Shown: positions 5,652-7,256 of the stretch, piece by piece
Position numbering within the stretch: the stretch's first letter is position 1
Layout: every line of letters starts with the position of its first letter
Assembly (NCBI GenBank): GCA_021775275.1
Contig: JAJFIE010000017.1
Span: forward strand, 1 to 7,256
Length of the DNA stretch: 7,256 nt
Reading direction: 5' to 3'
DNA from: Rhodospirillales bacterium
GTDB taxonomy: Bacteria; Pseudomonadota; Alphaproteobacteria; Rhodospirillales; Casp-alpha2
Position numbers and translations under genes: made by a program
The notes under the pieces: model-generated
Databases searched by the model: none
What the model saw: only the letters and a program-made list of their open reading frames with translations
What the model was told of the DNA's origin: nothing

Positions 5652-5831
5652 ATGGAACCCGAAGAAACAATCTATGTAACGACCGGAACGGTTGGATGCG
5701 ACGGCGGTGGCGGGCCTCTGGGCCACCCCATGGTTTATCTGCAACTGGATAATGATGCCCAGGTTACCTGCCCCTATTGTAGTCGCCATTACGTACTCGA
5801 AGAAGGCGCCAGCCTGGCGGCAGAACACTGA
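5652..5831 (+). CDS. Zinc-finger (zf-CHCC) domain protein, NDUFS6-like
   Basis: This 59-residue protein is nearly all one zf-CHCC domain, the fold shared with mitochondrial complex I accessory subunit NDUFS6. The ligand set C16-x8-H25-x14-C40-x2-C43 is complete, with the typical GHP around the histidine and CPYCSRHYVL around the last two cysteines. In alphaproteobacteria this family is short and free-standing; a role linked to respiratory complex I is inferred from the mitochondrial relative and is not shown by the sequence here. The ATG at 5652 is preceded by GAGGAG, and upstream lies a candidate promoter, so the gene probably leads the transcription unit. Its TGA stop (5829-5831) overlaps the apparent CTG start of polA, so the two should be co-transcribed and translationally coupled. 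There is no evident functional link to DNA synthesis. Confidence 0.9.
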   Translation: MEPEETIYVTTGTVGCDGGGGPLGHPMVYLQLDNDAQVTCPYCSRHYVLEEGASLAAEH

Positions 5832-7256
5832 GCACGCCGCCCGGGAAGCCGGAACACGTCTATCTGATCGATGGTTCAGGCGTTCTGTTTCGTGCATTTT
5901 TTGCCCAGATGCGGGATCGGGACCGGATGCGCCGGTCCGATGGTACGCCAACGAACGCCGTCTTCATTTTCACGAAAATGCTCATGAAACTGGTGGGCGA
6001 TACCGATGCCGATCATATCGCGGTGGTGTTCGATACCAAACGGCAGACCTTCCGCAACGATATTTATCCCGAGTACAAAGCCAACCGTGATGCGCCACCG
6101 GAAGAACTGATCCCCCAGTTCCCGCTGGTGCGCGACGCATCACGCGCCCTCAACGTCATGAGTGTGGAACTGGAAGGTTACGAGGCCGATGATCTGATCG
6201 CCACCTACGCCCGTCAGGCCGCAGAAATGGGAGCCGAGGTCACCATCGTTTCGTCCGACAAGGACCTGATGCAATTGGTCAATGATCAGGTCAAGATGAT
6301 GGATCCCATGAAGAATACCATTGTCGGCTATGATCAGGTGATGGAAAAATTCGGCGTGGGGCCGGACAAGGTCGTTGATGTCCAGGCTCTGGCCGGTGAT
6401 TCCACGGACAATGTTCCCGGCATTCGCGGGATCGGTGTCAAAACGGCAGCACAGCTCATCAATGAGTATGGTGATCTGGATACACTGCTCGAACGGGCGG
6501 CGGAAGTTAAGCAACCGAAACGCAGGGAGTCCCTGATCGAGGAAGCTGACATGGCCCGCATATCGCGGCGCCTGGTCCGCCTGGATGATGATGTCCCCGT
6601 CGTGGTTCCGCTCTCGGAATTCGCCGTTAAAGAACCGGACCCGGATGCCATTTTTGGCTTTCTCCGTGAACAGGAATTCAAATCCCTGATCAGTGTGGTG
6701 GAGAGTCGCTACAGCATCACGGCTCCACCGGCACCAGAGCCGCAGCCAGAAACGGCCTCTTCTTCAAACGATCTTCCGAATGAAACTTCCGGAAGTGGCG
6801 CAACATCCGGCGCTGATCTGACCATGAAACTCAGCGCCGCCACCTACGAGCTGGTCCAGACCCCTGAGGCTCTGAAAACATGGATCGACAGCATCTATGC
6901 CACCGGGTTTGTCGCTGTCGATACGGAAACAACGTCATTGGACTCGATGGTTGCCGGGCTTGTCGGTGTGTCCCTCTCGGTGACGCCCGGGAAAGCCTGC
7001 TATATCCCGCTGGCCCATCGCCGGGCCGAAGAACAAGGCAGTTTTGATTTGGGCGGCGGCAGCGATAACAAAGGCGGTGACGAGACCGCCAGCACGGACG
7101 GCCTCTTGAATGACCAGATCCCCCTCGAACAGGCTATTGCACTTCTGAAGCCCGTTCTGGAAGATGTGTCGATTCTGAAGATTGGCCAGAACATCAAATA
7201 TGATATGCAGGTTCTGGCGCGTTATGGCATTGAGCTTTCCCCGGTCGATGACACCA
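5828..7256 (+). CDS. polA: DNA polymerase I, N-terminal part (5' nuclease and start of 3'-5' exonuclease); runs off the window
   Basis: This is the first 476 residues, about half, of DNA polymerase I, which removes RNA primers and fills gaps in replication and repair. Counting from CTG 5828, the 5' nuclease domain covers about 9-290. Its metal ligands are all visible: D15 (LIDGSG), D69 (FDTK), E119/D121/D122 (YEADDL), D144/D146 (SSDKDL) and D191/D194 (GDSTDN), the last in the helix-hairpin-helix region DNVPGIRGIG. A Pro/Ser/Gly-rich linker follows (about 299-333). The 3'-5' exonuclease domain then begins with Exo I D365/E367 (VDTETTSLD) and Exo II N455/D459 (GQNIKYD), so proofreading looks intact. 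The polymerase domain is beyond the edge. The start is unusual: an in-frame TAG at 5780-5782 and no ATG, GTG or TTG before ATG 5909, which would lose the first nuclease motif. CTG 5828, overlapping the zf-CHCC stop as CTGA, gives a normal N-terminus (STPPGKPEHVYLIDGSG). CTG 5864 is a weaker alternative. Confidence 0.94.
   Translation, partial: MSTPPGKPEHVYLIDGSGVLFRAFFAQMRDRDRMRRSDGTPTNAVFIFTKMLMKLVGDTDADHIAVVFDTKRQTFRNDIYPEYKANRDAPPEELIPQFPLVRDASRALNVMSVELEGYEADDLIATYARQAAEMGAEVTIVSSDKDLMQLVNDQVKMMDPMKNTIVGYDQVMEKFGVGPDKVVDVQALAGDSTDNVPGIRGIGVKTAAQLINEYGDLDTLLERAAEVKQPKRRESLIEEADMARISRRLVRLDDDVPVVVPLSEFAVKEPDPDAIFGFLREQEFKSLISVVESRYSITAPPAPEPQPETASSSNDLPNETSGSGATSGADLTMKLSAATYELVQTPEALKTWIDSIYATGFVAVDTETTSLDSMVAGLVGVSLSVTPGKACYIPLAHRRAEEQGSFDLGGGSDNKGGDETASTDGLLNDQIPLEQAIALLKPVLEDVSILKIGQNIKYDMQVLARYGIELSPVDDT

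Noticed and set aside
5692..6090. 132-codon plus-strand ORF in a third frame across the zf-CHCC/polA junction
   Set aside because: It shadows two genes with complete family motifs; its own translation shows no recognisable domain.
6140..6514. 124-codon minus-strand ORF inside polA
   Set aside because: Antisense to the conserved 5' nuclease domain; the His/Ile/Asp-rich content is what reverse reading of such codons gives.
6785..6796. 12-bp palindrome ACTTCCGGAAGT in polA
   Set aside because: One or two 12-bp perfect palindromes are expected by chance in a window this long, and it falls in the low-complexity linker.
1..7256. CRISPR array, insertion sequence, prophage or toxin-antitoxin genes
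   Set aside because: No spaced repeat series, transposase or integrase motif, terminal repeats or small paired ORFs with recognisable features were seen.

Overview
The window comes from a moderately GC-rich proteobacterium, most likely an alphaproteobacterium. That assignment rests on gene content only: a zf-CHCC protein (the bacterial relative of mitochondrial NDUFS6) directly in front of polA, a TRAM/Fe-S RNA methyltransferase of the kind common in that class, and a GFA-family protein. No 16S rRNA or other decisive marker is present.

Layout, left to right. The first 17 bases are the 5' end of a tRNA gene on the minus strand (probably tRNA-Arg), cut by the window edge, with a possible promoter just upstream. 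Two minus-strand genes follow in one probable transcription unit: a TRAM/[4Fe-4S] m5U RNA methyltransferase (628-1950) and, behind it, a small GFA-family zinc protein (118-597). A 171-base divergent intergenic region (1951-2121) separates these from a plus-strand PAS-PAS-GGDEF diguanylate cyclase (2122-3432). That gene converges on a two-gene minus-strand operon: an ABC-2 type exporter ATPase (4495-5469), then an alpha/beta-hydrolase lipoprotein (3461-4498), joined by an ATGA overlap. A second divergent region (5470-5651) carries short repeats and candidate promoters. It leads into a plus-strand operon of a 59-residue zf-CHCC protein (5652-5831) and DNA polymerase I (polA, 5828 to beyond the right edge).

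How the genes fit together. Most are housekeeping functions (RNA modification, DNA repair and replication, probable respiratory-complex-related Zn protein) mixed with one c-di-GMP signalling gene and one envelope module (ABC ATPase plus lipoprotein hydrolase, with no permease in view). I see no prophage, insertion sequence, CRISPR array, toxin-antitoxin pair or defence island, and no convincing new multi-gene system.

The points most worth a second look are: polA has no ATG/GTG/TTG able to preserve its N-terminal nuclease motif and seems to start at a CTG overlapping the upstream stop; a perfect 18-bp palindrome lies inside the hydrolase gene; the methyltransferase has Asn in place of the usual Asp in its DPPR motif; a perfect 10-bp tandem repeat overlaps the predicted promoter of the zf-CHCC/polA operon; and the ABC ATPase lacks an adjacent permease.
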